From assembly GCA_947178145.1 (NCBI GenBank), contig CAMWXE010000021.1:1-64000 (forward strand): a stretch of DNA of 64,000 bases, read 5' to 3'. Source of the DNA: an uncultured Lachnospiraceae bacterium. Its GTDB lineage: Bacteria; Bacillota; Clostridia; Lachnospirales; Lachnospiraceae. Numbering within the stretch: the stretch's first letter is position 1; every line of letters starts with the position of its first letter. Shown in pieces: positions 54,030 through 62,568 of the stretch. The notes below the pieces were generated by a model. It did no database searches and was not told where the DNA came from. It saw only the letters and a list, made by a program, of their open reading frames with translations. The position numbers were made by a program, and so were the translations under genes.

Positions 54030-54809
54030 ATGGTTTATGATTATGAATATTTCAAAAAAGAAGTTTTTGCACTGACTAAAATTGATTTGAATGCATACAA
54101 GGAAAAACAGATGAAGCGTCGAATCGATACTCTGATTGCAAAGCATAAGGTAATAGGTTATGATAAATTTGTGGCAAAGCTTCGAGATGATAAAACTGTT
54201 TTCGATGATTTTGTGAATTATCTCACGATTAATGTATCGGAGTTTTATAGAAATCCTGAGCAGTGGAAACTGATGGATCAACAGATTATACCAGAACTGA
54301 TTGGCAGATTTGGCAAAAGCCTGAAAGTGTGGAGTGCAGCGTGTTCCACAGGAGATGAGCCATATTCACTTGTCATGGCATTTTCGAGACATATTCCGCT
54401 CAACCAGATTAATATTATAGCGACCGATATTGACAAGCAGGTTATTGAAAAGGCAAAAATCGGTCTGTACAATGAAAAAAGTATTGCTGCAGTGCCGGAC
54501 GATCTGAAGAAGAAATACTTTACAAAAGTGGGACCGTCTTATCAGATATCGAATGAGATTAAGGCGCGCGTGCAGTTTAAGCAGCACAATCTGTTGAAAG
54601 ACACATATCCTGACAAGTGTGATTTAATTGTGTGCAGAAATGTACTGATTTATTTTACAGAGGAGGCAAAGGATGAAGTGTTCCGCAAGTTCAACACTTC
54701 GTTGAAGCCGGAGGGAATTTTGTTTATCGGAAGCACTGAGCAGATTATGAATTACAAAGAGATCAATTATGAGAGAAAGAATTCGTTCTTTTACATTAAA
54801 AACAAGTAG
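54030..54809 (+). CDS. CheR-type protein-glutamate methyltransferase, isolated
   Basis: 259 residues from ATG 54030, after AAAGGGGA; the GTG at 53991 has no ribosome site. N-terminal CheR helical domain (about 1-75), then the SAM-binding domain with WSAACSTGDEPYSLVMAF, the IIATDIDKQVIEKAKIG block and the DLIVCRNVLIYFTEEAK motif. CheR methylates chemoreceptor glutamates, but no chemoreceptor, CheB, CheA or flagellar gene is in the window. A stand-alone role, as in other orphan CheR proteins, is possible. Confidence 0.88.
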   Translation: MVYDYEYFKKEVFALTKIDLNAYKEKQMKRRIDTLIAKHKVIGYDKFVAKLRDDKTVFDDFVNYLTINVSEFYRNPEQWKLMDQQIIPELIGRFGKSLKVWSAACSTGDEPYSLVMAFSRHIPLNQINIIATDIDKQVIEKAKIGLYNEKSIAAVPDDLKKKYFTKVGPSYQISNEIKARVQFKQHNLLKDTYPDKCDLIVCRNVLIYFTEEAKDEVFRKFNTSLKPEGILFIGSTEQIMNYKEINYERKNSFFYIKNK

Positions 54810-54822
54810 ATTTAACAAGATA

Positions 54823-54856
54823 AAATCCCAGATGATTAATCAGTCTGGGATTTTTT
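54823..54856. terminator. Bidirectional terminator between convergent genes
   Basis: AAATCCCAGA-TGATTAATCAG-TCTGGGATTT followed by TTTT on the plus strand and, in reverse, preceded by TTTTAT for the minus strand. The stop codon of the minus-strand gene lies in the loop. Confidence 0.85.
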
Positions 54857-55990
54857 ACGATAGGAACCCATCATTTCAAAGACATGGTGCGCATACAGGT
54901 TAAAAGCGTCGCGTTGTGTCTTCAATTCGTCTGTCAGTTCAAAAAATAAATCCTTATCGTCATAGTCCTTTTTAAAAAATGGAGTGAACAGGACTTCCCA
55001 TTGGGGGAGATAGGAGGAACTTTTTCGAGTGTAACAATTTCTTGCAGTGGCTTGTCTGCGGTAATTCTTGTCGACGAAGGATGCCACAGATTTGTGGATT
55101 GCTGTGTCTTCTTTGGGGAGATAGTAGTAATCCTTGTAATTGGAGTAGAAATACTTCAATTCTCCCTCATAAATCGGAATGCGTAGTTTTCCATCTTCTC
55201 CACAGCCTGTAAAATAACAGTTGTTTGCTCCATACGATATATCTATGGGAAGGGCAGTGGGAAGTTTTAAGTTCATGATGATTTCAGAGCACTGTTTTTG
55301 GTTCACATCCTTGTAGTAGTTGGCCTGAACTTTTGTAACCTTGACCGGCAGGTGGAACAGGTCTGGAATTGCAAGGGCTGCGACGATCTCAAGCATTCCC
55401 CTGACATCTTCCTCGTTGTGGAGCAGGAGAAAGTGCTCTTTTTCCGCATCATGGTTCAGGACATATTCATGGTAAATGTCGATCAGCTCACCGCCTGTGT
55501 ATTGGTCTTCACGGACTGTGGCAGTGACAAAATTTTCAATTGTCTTTTGTTTGCAGTTCGGAAGCTTTAAGAAGGTCTTGTAAGGCGACAGGCGTCTGTA
55601 AATATCAATTCCCTCAAAATCATCAAAATTGAAATGGATATTGTATTGCTGCAGTTTGTTCTGCAGATAGGGGATATCGAACTGGTTCCCGTTAAAGTGA
55701 ATCAGATAGCGGTATGGTTTGGCAAATGTGGCAAAAGCGTTTAATACATTGACTTCATCCTCGTAGTTGGTTGCAAGCCACTGAATGGTGTGCCAGCAGG
55801 CGGCTTTGCCAGTATCCTCGTCAAGAAAGGCGCAGCCAATCATATAGAGAGTGGAACTTCGCACATATAGTCCGGTTGTCTCGATATCAATAAATAACGT
55901 ATGTTTTGGTACACAGAAATTTTCAATTGGATATTTTGGGGACAAAATCCCCAGGTTTTTCTGAATGCATTTCATAATTGTATTTTGCAC
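54836..55990 (-). CDS. YprB-like ribonuclease-H-fold exonuclease
   Basis: 384 residues from GTG 55990 (GGAAAGGAAT site on the minus strand); ATG 55975 is further from that site. A DEDD-type 3'-5' exonuclease core: Asp and Glu in LFIDIETTGLY, the second Asp in HFNGNQFDIPYL and a late Asp in HNEEDVRGM. The rest (about 215-384) is without recognised motif. The YprB family is proposed to act on RNA or DNA ends; function not settled. Confidence 0.8.
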   Translation of the reverse strand: MQNTIMKCIQKNLGILSPKYPIENFCVPKHTLFIDIETTGLYVRSSTLYMIGCAFLDEDTGKAACWHTIQWLATNYEDEVNVLNAFATFAKPYRYLIHFNGNQFDIPYLQNKLQQYNIHFNFDDFEGIDIYRRLSPYKTFLKLPNCKQKTIENFVTATVREDQYTGGELIDIYHEYVLNHDAEKEHFLLLHNEEDVRGMLEIVAALAIPDLFHLPVKVTKVQANYYKDVNQKQCSEIIMNLKLPTALPIDISYGANNCYFTGCGEDGKLRIPIYEGELKYFYSNYKDYYYLPKEDTAIHKSVASFVDKNYRRQATARNCYTRKSSSYLPQWEVLFTPFFKKDYDDKDLFFELTDELKTQRDAFNLYAHHVFEMMGSYRKKSQTD

Positions 55991-56118
55991 ATTCCTTTCC
56001 TGTTTGTCTGTTTTGAAATCCTGTACAGATATAACTTACCATATGGTTTGATTTGTGTCAAAATATTTGTGCCATTTTTCCTGGGTTTTCTGTTTAATGA
56101 TTTTACTGTTTGCATCAT

Positions 56119-56175
56119 AGTTCTTCCATGGACAATGTTCGGAAAATGTGTTGAAACGTTGTCCATGGAAGATGA
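56119..56175. repeat. 17-bp inverted repeat upstream of the YprB-like gene
   Basis: CTTCCATGGACAATGTT and AACGTTGTCCATGGAAG (56123-56139 and 56155-56171) pair fully apart from one G-U, with a 15-base loop. It lies between the minus-strand LysM gene and the minus-strand YprB-like gene. No T-run on either side, so it could be an operator or an RNA hairpin. Confidence 0.65.
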
Positions 56176-56205
56176 GATACTGCTTTTAAACAGTCGTACA
56201 GTTTC

Positions 56206-57321
56206 TTAAGAAACAGGGATCACAAGTGTCTGATTGGCAAAGATCGTGTAATTTTTCCCGATAATATCCTTATTCGCATCATAGATTTTTCTCCACTGTG
56301 TCCGGTCTCCGTAGACTTTCTCCGCAATCCTGGAGAGATTGTCGCCGCGCTGCACAACGTATGTGTCAGAGGCGGAGGGCTGCTCTGGAAATGCGGGAGT
56401 TGTCGGTGTGGGTGTTGTGGTCTCGGGTGTCGGAACATCAGGAGTTGGAGTCTCGGGAGTGGCAGGTGTTGTTTCCGGGGCTGGAACCGCAGCTGCATTG
56501 CCCAGAAAGACGCTGCTAAATGTTTCTGATATGTCGTTTTTTCCCCACCAGTGTCCAGAGATTCCATCAGGCGTCATTCCCACAGCAGTCAGATTAACAT
56601 CCTGGTCTAAGGTAAAGTAGATCCCATCACCAGCAGACGAATTGTAAAAATAATATTCCTGAAAATCTTCATATGTATAGTATTCATCCAGTTCCCATCC
56701 ACCGCCGATGGAAGCGAAATGACTGTTTGTATAGGTAATTGGCAGGCTGCTTGAATACGAAATGCCATCTTCAAGCCAGATGGCATTGACTTGATACGTT
56801 CCGTCCACCTGCATCCCCTGGAAAGTTCCTGACAGATCATATCCGCTGCCATCATTATACCAGTGTATTGAGTAGGTTCCGCTTCCGCCTGGAAAATCAG
56901 CGTCATAGGTTCCTGTAAAGAGTTCATAATAATTGCTGTTCAACAGAAGCGTCGTTCCGGTTCCCTGACGCAGATTGTTCACCATTTGGCCAAAATACCA
57001 CCAATATCCGCCGTCAGCCGATACATACAGCATGGCTTTTGTGTTGTCATCAAGGCTGATGACATATCTGTCCGCTCCGCTGTTCTTAACAAACTCTGCA
57101 TAAGTTCTGGTCATGTCGTTTGCATCCAACGCATACATGGATGCAAAATCTCCGCTCTGATAAAGCAGATACATCTGCTGCAGAATATCGTCGAGGGCGG
57201 TCATCTGTGTCTCTTCTGCCTGTACGACCATGGACGGTCCGCTTACAGGTACGCCTGACAGCGCGACTGCCGCTGATACGGCGGCAATGCACAGTACATT
57301 TTTTACATTTCGTAGTCTCAT
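56206..57321 (-). CDS. Secreted LysM-domain protein
   Basis: 371 residues. Signal peptide about 1-35 (ending VVQAEET). The middle (about 40-260) is Tyr/Gly/Asp-rich without recognised domain (YYELFTGTYDADFPGG is typical). A Pro/Thr linker (about 275-310, PETPTPDVPTPETTT) leads to a C-terminal LysM (about 322-370; YVVQRGDNLSRIAEKVYGD), which binds peptidoglycan or chitin-like glycan. Probably held in the wall through LysM. A coding start after GGAGG on the minus strand. Confidence 0.82.
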   Translation of the reverse strand: MRLRNVKNVLCIAAVSAAVALSGVPVSGPSMVVQAEETQMTALDDILQQMYLLYQSGDFASMYALDANDMTRTYAEFVKNSGADRYVISLDDNTKAMLYVSADGGYWWYFGQMVNNLRQGTGTTLLLNSNYYELFTGTYDADFPGGSGTYSIHWYNDGSGYDLSGTFQGMQVDGTYQVNAIWLEDGISYSSSLPITYTNSHFASIGGGWELDEYYTYEDFQEYYFYNSSAGDGIYFTLDQDVNLTAVGMTPDGISGHWWGKNDISETFSSVFLGNAAAVPAPETTPATPETPTPDVPTPETTTPTPTTPAFPEQPSASDTYVVQRGDNLSRIAEKVYGDRTQWRKIYDANKDIIGKNYTIFANQTLVIPVS

Positions 57322-57444
57322 TTTTTATCCTCCATTTGTGATTTAGATTAGGAATATCTGCTGCCGTATGTGCAGCACTGTACTATAGGCAAACGCTTTC
57401 GGAATTCAGTAACAGATTTTGCCAACAGAGCCGCATATTTTTAC

Positions 57445-57512
57445 TTTGTCTTATGACAGGACACAATATTCCAGAAAGTATTATATCATTCATTTTGTCC
57501 TATGACAAGACA
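57445..57512 (+). promoter_or_regulatory. Twin operator-like sites before the XRE gene
   Basis: TTTGTCTTATGACAGGACA (57445-57463) and TTTGTCCTATGACAAGACA (57494-57512) are near-identical and 49 bases apart, each with a TGTC-N-TA-TGACA palindromic core. Their place just before a small XRE regulator makes them likely binding sites for it. Confidence 0.7.
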
Positions 57513-57533
57513 TTTTTGGGAGGAGAAGAAGCA

Positions 57534-57788
57534 ATGGCAAGAATTATTGATACAGAGGCAAAAAACATGGTGGGCAAAAAAGTGAAGTATTACAGGAAGG
57601 CTGCAAAGATGAGTCAACAGGAATTATCCGACAAATTGGAGGTTCTGGCTATCTATATCTGCCGCGGTTCCATCTCGAGGATTGAGGACCAGACAAGAAC
57701 GGTGACGGACATAGAACTGTGGGGGCTGTCACAGGTGTTAAAGGTTTCAATTGATATTTTTTTTGAGGATAAATCAGGCGAACAGTGA
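57534..57788 (+). CDS. Small XRE-type helix-turn-helix regulator
   Basis: 84 residues from ATG 57534, with GGGAGGAG upstream; the ORF-track start at 57453 lies in an operator-like repeat. XRE fold: KVKYYRKAAKMSQQELSDKL is the first helix pair and GSISRIEDQTRT the recognition region. No dimerisation or sensor domain. Likely autoregulator acting at the twin repeats. It precedes the rnf operon, but an rnf role is only positional. Confidence 0.82.
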   Translation: MARIIDTEAKNMVGKKVKYYRKAAKMSQQELSDKLEVLAIYICRGSISRIEDQTRTVTDIELWGLSQVLKVSIDIFFEDKSGEQ

Positions 57789-57862
57789 TGGCAGCAATAA
57801 CGGGCAATGTATATATTTTTTAAAAAATTATGATAATTAGTGAAATTTATCGGAATAAATAG

Positions 57863-57868
57863 TATAAT
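57863..57868 (+). promoter_or_regulatory. Likely -10 box of the rnf operon
   Basis: TATAAT 57863-57868 stands 132 bases before rnfC. The best -35 (TAGTGA, 19-base spacer) is weak, which may mean an activator is needed. No Rex site seen. Confidence 0.45.
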
Positions 57869-57999
57869 ATTTATAAAGATATTGAACAAGCATCAGCATA
57901 TATCTCTTTTGCAGAATCCGCTATGCACAGCATTCGGTTTTGGGAAATGAATTGCACATAGCTGAACACTGCAAATAAAAAGGAAAGAAGGAGCGAAAG

Positions 58000-59316
58000 A
58001 TGGCAAAACTTACATTTCGAGGCGGCGTACATCCCTATGATGGCAAGGATTTGTCGAAAGATAAGCCCATGAAGACCATTGTGCCTAAGGGTGAGATGGT
58101 GTATCCGCTCAGCCAGCACATTGGAGCACCGGCAGTGGCAACGGTGAAAAAAGGTGACAAAGTGCTTGCCGGTCAAAAAATTGCGGAGGCAGGGGGATTT
58201 GTGTCCGCCCCAATCTATGCAACGGTGTCCGGCACGGTCAAGGCGATAGAGCCCAGACGTGTTGTTACGGGGGATATGGTCAACTCCATTATCATTGACA
58301 ATGACGGATTGTTTGAGGAGGTTGCGTACACGCCGCATGACCCTGAAAAACTGAATAAGGACGAAATATTGAATTTGATCAAGGAGGCAGGCGTAGTCGG
58401 CATGGGAGGCGCAGGCTTTCCGACCCATGTGAAGCTCTCGCCCAAAGAGCCGGACAAGATTGAATATGTGATAGCAAACTGTGCGGAGTGTGAGCCATAT
58501 CTGACCTCAGATTACCGGAGAATGTTGGAAGAACCACAGAAATTGATCGATGGCGTGAAGATTATTCTTCGTCTGTTTGACAATGCGCAGGGGATACTGG
58601 CAGTGGAGGACAATAAGCAGGACTGTATCGAACTGTTGACGCGGCTGACGGAGCAGGAGAGTAAGATAACAGTCAAGGCATTGAAAACAAAGTATCCGCA
58701 GGGGGCAGAGAGACAGCTAATCTATGCGGCAACAGGAAGGGAGATCAATTCTTCCATGCTTCCGGCAGACGCAGGCTGTGTGGTGGACAACGTGGATACG
58801 ATTGTGGCTGTATACCATGCAGTTGCAGAAGGAAAACCGCTCATGAACAGGATTGTTACTGTCACAGGTGATGCAGTCAATGACCCGCGGAATTTCTATG
58901 TCCGTATCGGCATGAATTATCATGATTTAATCGAGGAAGCGGGCGGTTTTAAGACGGAGCCGGAGAAGGTGGTCTCAGGCGGACCGATGATGGGATTTGC
59001 CCTGTTTGACCTGAATGTACCTACAACAAAGACGGCATCTGCGCTTCTGTGTATGACGAAGGATGAAGTATCTGCCATGGAGCCTAGTCCCTGTATCAAT
59101 TGCGGGCGGTGTGTGGATGCGTGTCCGGGAAGAATCGTTCCGAGAAAGCTTGCGGTTCTTGCACAGCACGGCGACGAGGAGGCGTTTGTTGCAAATGACG
59201 GGATGGAGTGCTGCGAGTGTGGCTGCTGCAGTTTTGTCTGTCCGGCGAAGCGCCAGCTGACACAGTCCATCAAATCCATGAGAAAAACGATTTTGGGCAA
59301 AAAGAAAAAAGCATGA
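58000..59316 (+). CDS. rnfC: Rnf complex subunit C
   Basis: 438 residues. The NADH- and FMN-binding part has GGAGFPTHVKLS; two 4Fe-4S motifs close the protein: CINCGRCVDACP and CCECGCCSFVCPAKRQL. It takes part in electron transfer between ferredoxin and NAD+. GAAGGAG before ATG. The stop lies in the 5' part of the two-hairpin element at 59322. Confidence 0.95.
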   Translation: MAKLTFRGGVHPYDGKDLSKDKPMKTIVPKGEMVYPLSQHIGAPAVATVKKGDKVLAGQKIAEAGGFVSAPIYATVSGTVKAIEPRRVVTGDMVNSIIIDNDGLFEEVAYTPHDPEKLNKDEILNLIKEAGVVGMGGAGFPTHVKLSPKEPDKIEYVIANCAECEPYLTSDYRRMLEEPQKLIDGVKIILRLFDNAQGILAVEDNKQDCIELLTRLTEQESKITVKALKTKYPQGAERQLIYAATGREINSSMLPADAGCVVDNVDTIVAVYHAVAEGKPLMNRIVTVTGDAVNDPRNFYVRIGMNYHDLIEEAGGFKTEPEKVVSGGPMMGFALFDLNVPTTKTASALLCMTKDEVSAMEPSPCINCGRCVDACPGRIVPRKLAVLAQHGDEEAFVANDGMECCECGCCSFVCPAKRQLTQSIKSMRKTILGKKKKA

Positions 59317-59321
59317 AGAGA

Positions 59322-59410
59322 GCATGAAGAGAATTTCTAAGTCTGTAAAAGACACAGACTAAGAAATTCTAAAGCTTCATGCCGGAAGAACGCAGGGGCA
59401 GCGTTCTTCT
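59322..59410 (+). ncRNA. Two-hairpin intercistronic element, copy 2 (rnfC-rnfD)
   Basis: Hairpin one: GCATGAAG/CTTCATGC, then GAATTTCT/AGAAATTC, then AGTCTGT/ACAGACT around AAAAGAC. Hairpin two: GGAAGAACGC-AGGGGCA-GCGTTCTTC (59392-59409). Same layout as 20939-21020: inner GNCTGT-AAARGAC-ACAGNC core conserved, outer stems differ in sequence yet still pair. Confidence 0.7.
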
Positions 59411-59435
59411 AAATTAAATCATAAGGAGAAAGAGT

Positions 59436-60362
59436 ATGTTTAAGGTATCATCGAACCCACATATCCGGTCGAAGGACACGACATCCCGCATCATGCAGTA
59501 TGTGGTGATCGCCCTGCTTCCGGCGACAGTATTTGGGGTATTCAATTTCGGTCTGCACGCGCTGCTTCTGGTGCTGGTCACAGTGGCGGCGACTGTGCTG
59601 ACAGAGTACATATATGACAGATGTATGAAAAAGAAGATTTCAATCGGGGATTTTTCCGCTGTTGTCACAGGACTGCTTCTGGCGTTGAATCTGCCGCCAA
59701 AAGCGCCCGTATGGGTCGGCGTAATCGGCGGAGTTTTCGCGATTATTGTGGTCAAGATGCTGTTTGGGGGACTGGGGCAGAATTTTATGAATCCGGCGCT
59801 TGGAGCCAGATGTTTTCTGCTTATCTCATTTACTTCTATCATGACGAATTTTGACTGTGACGCGTATACAGGAGCAACACCGCTTGTAGCAATCAAGGCG
59901 GGAGAGGGTGCGCCGGAGCTTTTGAATATGATCATAGGACGGACCGCGGGTACGATCGGTGAGACAAGCATGATCGCACTGCTGATCGGGGCAGTGTTTC
60001 TGCTGGTGATGAAGGTGATCGATCTTCGCGTGCCGGGTTCCTATATCCTCAGTTTTGCCGTGTTTATTCTGTTGTTTGGCGGACGCGGTCTGGATATCAA
60101 CTATATCTTATCGCAGCTTGCGGGCGGCGGATTGATGCTGGGGGCATTTTTCATGGCCACGGACTATGTCACCAGACCGATCACGAAAAACGGACAGTAT
60201 GTGTTTGGCATCTTTTTAGGCATTATGACAGGTATTTTCCGAATCTTTGGACCGTCTGCAGAAGGGGTATCCTATGCGATTATCCTGGGGAATCTGTTAG
60301 TGCCTTTGATCGAAAAGGTTACAAAGCCTACAGCTTTTGGGAAAAAACGAAAAAGGAGGTAA
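59436..60362 (+). CDS. rnfD: Rnf complex subunit D
   Basis: 308 residues, eight or so membrane helices. The FMN-attachment block GATPLVAIKAG carries the Thr to which ApbE links flavin; other conserved parts are TGLLLALNLPPKAPVW and FFMATDYVTRPITKNGQ. Moves electrons through the membrane and helps pump ions. AAGGAG precedes the ATG. Confidence 0.95.
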   Translation: MFKVSSNPHIRSKDTTSRIMQYVVIALLPATVFGVFNFGLHALLLVLVTVAATVLTEYIYDRCMKKKISIGDFSAVVTGLLLALNLPPKAPVWVGVIGGVFAIIVVKMLFGGLGQNFMNPALGARCFLLISFTSIMTNFDCDAYTGATPLVAIKAGEGAPELLNMIIGRTAGTIGETSMIALLIGAVFLLVMKVIDLRVPGSYILSFAVFILLFGGRGLDINYILSQLAGGGLMLGAFFMATDYVTRPITKNGQYVFGIFLGIMTGIFRIFGPSAEGVSYAIILGNLLVPLIEKVTKPTAFGKKRKRR

Positions 60363-60372
60363 GGTTATTGAT

Positions 60373-61002
60373 ATGGATAACGAGAAGAAATCAATGATAA
60401 AAGATGCGCTGATTCTCTTTGCGATAACACTTGTGGCCGGATTGCTGCTGGGATTTGTGTACGATGTCACGAAAGAGCCGATCGCACAGCAGGAAGCGAA
60501 GGCAAAAGCGGAGGCCTGCAAGAATGTATTTGCGGAGGCAGAGTCTTTTGAGGCTGTGATGAGCGAAGATGGTCCTACGGCTTATTTTGTGGCAGGGAAG
60601 GATTCCAATGTGGATATTGACGAAGTGATGCAGGCGCTTGACAGCTCTGGACAGCTGTTGGGATATGTGATCACGGTTACAGACCATGAAGGTTACGGCG
60701 GCGATATCCAGTTTTCCATGGGTGTGACGCTTGACGGGACGCTGAACGGCATATCGCTTCTGAGCATCTCAGAGACAGCCGGTCTTGGCATGAAAGCAGG
60801 AGATGTGCTCGTCCCGCAGTTTGCAGACAAGAAGGTTGAGCGCTTTACATACACAAAATCAGGTTCGACAAGCGACAGTGAGATCGATGCGATCAGTGGT
60901 GCGACAATCACCACCAACGCGGTAGTCAACGGAGTCAACGGCGGTCTGCTGTTTTTCCAGAATGTGCTTGCGGGAACCGAAGGAGGTGTCATCAATGAGT
61001 GA
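60373..61002 (+). CDS. rnfG: Rnf complex subunit G
   Basis: 209 residues from ATG 60373, which follows AAGG at eight bases; AGGAGG further upstream lies within rnfD's end. N-terminal membrane helix (about 10-30), then an FMN_bind domain with the covalent FMN site SGATITTNAVVNGV (second or third Thr). Usual length. Overlaps rnfE by eight bases. Confidence 0.93.
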   Translation: MDNEKKSMIKDALILFAITLVAGLLLGFVYDVTKEPIAQQEAKAKAEACKNVFAEAESFEAVMSEDGPTAYFVAGKDSNVDIDEVMQALDSSGQLLGYVITVTDHEGYGGDIQFSMGVTLDGTLNGISLLSISETAGLGMKAGDVLVPQFADKKVERFTYTKSGSTSDSEIDAISGATITTNAVVNGVNGGLLFFQNVLAGTEGGVINE

Positions 61003-61795
61003 TATGAACAGTGAGACAAAGCAAAGTTCCATGGAGGTATTTTTCAATGGACTTGTCAAAGAAAATCCTACCTTTGTGCTGACACTCGGAATGTGTCCGA
61101 CGCTCGCGGTGACGACGTCAGCCATCAACGGACTTGGCATGGGGCTGACCACGACAGCAGTGCTGGTGCTCAGCAACGCTATTATTTCCCTGTTAAGGCA
61201 CATTATTCCAAACCGGGTCCGGATCCCGGCGTTTATCGTCATTGTGGCTTCCTTTGTCACGATGGTGGAATTGCTGCTTGAAGGGTTTATCCCCAGTCTT
61301 TACTCGGCGCTGGGGTTATATATTCCGCTGATTGTTGTGAACTGTATTATCCTGGGGCGTGCGGAGTCTTTCGCGTCTAAGAATCCTGTTATCCCGTCCA
61401 TATTTGACGGTATGGGAATGGGGCTCGGATTTTCGGTGGCACTCACGGCAATCGGTGCGGTGAGAGAGCTGTTGGGAGCCGGAGAAATATTTGGAGTGCC
61501 TGTAATCAATAATGTACTTGGCGGTATTTCTTCCCTGCTGGGAAGGGCAGAGCCGATTGAGTATGTGCCAATCAGTATCTTTGTGCTGGCTCCGGGAGCA
61601 TTTTTCGTGCTTGCCGCGCTCACTGCACTGCAGAACCGCGTCAAGAGGAAGATGCAGGAAAAGGGTCAAAATGCGGACAAAATTCAGTCGGGCTGCAGTT
61701 CGGACTGTGCAAACTGCTCTGACAGCGGATGTGCGCGCCGCTTTGTCGATGTAGATGGAGCGCCGGGTTCCGTTGCGGACGCAAAAAAATCATAG
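60995..61795 (+). CDS. rnfE: Rnf complex subunit E with a cysteine-rich tail
   Basis: 266 residues from ATG 60995 (GAAGGAGG before). Six membrane helices with NPTFVLTLGMCPTLAVTTSA, YIPLIVVNCIILGRAE and the family's FLDGLGMGLGF-like IFDGMGMGLGF. After the last helix comes a 35-residue tail with CSSDCANCSDSGC, absent in the commonly known RnfE of about 200-230 residues. The tail might bind a metal or be oxidation-sensitive. Confidence 0.9.
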   Translation: MSDMNSETKQSSMEVFFNGLVKENPTFVLTLGMCPTLAVTTSAINGLGMGLTTTAVLVLSNAIISLLRHIIPNRVRIPAFIVIVASFVTMVELLLEGFIPSLYSALGLYIPLIVVNCIILGRAESFASKNPVIPSIFDGMGMGLGFSVALTAIGAVRELLGAGEIFGVPVINNVLGGISSLLGRAEPIEYVPISIFVLAPGAFFVLAALTALQNRVKRKMQEKGQNADKIQSGCSSDCANCSDSGCARRFVDVDGAPGSVADAKKS

Positions 61796-61834
61796 AAAAA
61801 TCTATGCGCAGGAAGGCGCAGAAAGGAAAGAAAG

Positions 61835-62422
61835 ATGCTTGACGTAGTAAAGGATTTATTGATATTGATGATCAGCTCCTCACTTGTGAGCAATGTCGTG
61901 TTGAGCCAGTTTCTGGGGCTGTGCCCGTTTCTCGGCGTTTCCAAGAAGGTTGACACGGCGGCAGGCATGGGCGGCGCGGTTATTTTCGTCATAACCATTG
62001 CGTCCGGTGTGGCGGCTGTCATATACAAGGTGGTATTGGAGCGGTTTGACATCACCTATTTGCGGACGATTGTATTTATCCTGGTGATTGCTGCTTTGGT
62101 GCAGTTTGTGGAAATGTTCCTGAAAAAGTATGTGCCGTCGCTCTACCAGGCGCTTGGCGTATATCTTCCGCTGATCACAACAAACTGTGCAGTGCTCGGT
62201 ATCGCAATCACAAACGTGCAGAAGAAGTATGGAATCGGATTTAGCATTGCAAGCGGATTATTTACGGCTGTCGGATTTATGATTGCGATTGTGATTCTTG
62301 CCGGAATCCGCGAGAAGATGGAGTACAATGACATACCGGAATCTTTCAGGGGCATGCCGATCGTGCTGATCACAGCGGGACTGATGGCGATTGCGTTCTG
62401 CGGATTCTCAGGACTGCTATAG
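61835..62422 (+). CDS. rnfA: Rnf complex subunit A
   Basis: 195 residues, six membrane helices. Conserved family blocks: LSQFLGLCPFLGVSKK and YLPLITTNCAVLGIAI; each has a Cys that, with those of RnfE, holds a membrane iron-sulphur centre. Start at ATG after GGAAAGAAAG. Same fold as rnfE, inverted topology in known structures. Confidence 0.95.
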   Translation: MLDVVKDLLILMISSSLVSNVVLSQFLGLCPFLGVSKKVDTAAGMGGAVIFVITIASGVAAVIYKVVLERFDITYLRTIVFILVIAALVQFVEMFLKKYVPSLYQALGVYLPLITTNCAVLGIAITNVQKKYGIGFSIASGLFTAVGFMIAIVILAGIREKMEYNDIPESFRGMPIVLITAGLMAIAFCGFSGLL

Positions 62423-62428
62423 TTGGAA

Positions 62429-62520
62429 CGAAACGATTATCTAAGGCATTAACAGACGCCGACTAAGGAGCTGTAATGAAAGTTTCATTCATGACAGATC
62501 CTGAGATAATCGATGTTTCG
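62429..62520 (+). ncRNA. Structured region between rnfA and rnfB
   Basis: CGAAACGATTATCT (62429-62442) pairs with AGATAATCGATGTTTCG (62504-62520) apart from a three-base bulge, enclosing ATGAAA-GT-TTTCAT-like inner pairing over the start of the small ORF at 62476. Confidence 0.55.
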
Positions 62521-62568
62521 TACAGCAGGTTTGTGGAGCACAAACTTGTGGAATTGGATGGAGGTTAG
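62476..62568 (+). CDS. Candidate 30-residue ORF before rnfB
   Basis: Too short for the ORF track. ATG 62476 stands five bases after AAGGAG (62465-62470). 30 codons (begins MKVSFMTDPEIIDV, ends LVELDGG), stop TAG at 62566-62568, then GTT and the rnfB ATG in the same frame. No membrane helix. A leader peptide for translational coupling or a chance ORF; the ribosome site and position favour use. Not a known Rnf subunit. Confidence 0.5.
   Translation: MKVSFMTDPEIIDVSYSRFVEHKLVELDGG

Noticed and set aside
57380-57450. Possible c-di-GMP riboswitch (GGCAAACGCTTTCGG)
   Set aside because: Lacks the conserved second helix and receptor bases, and points toward the XRE gene without a terminator.
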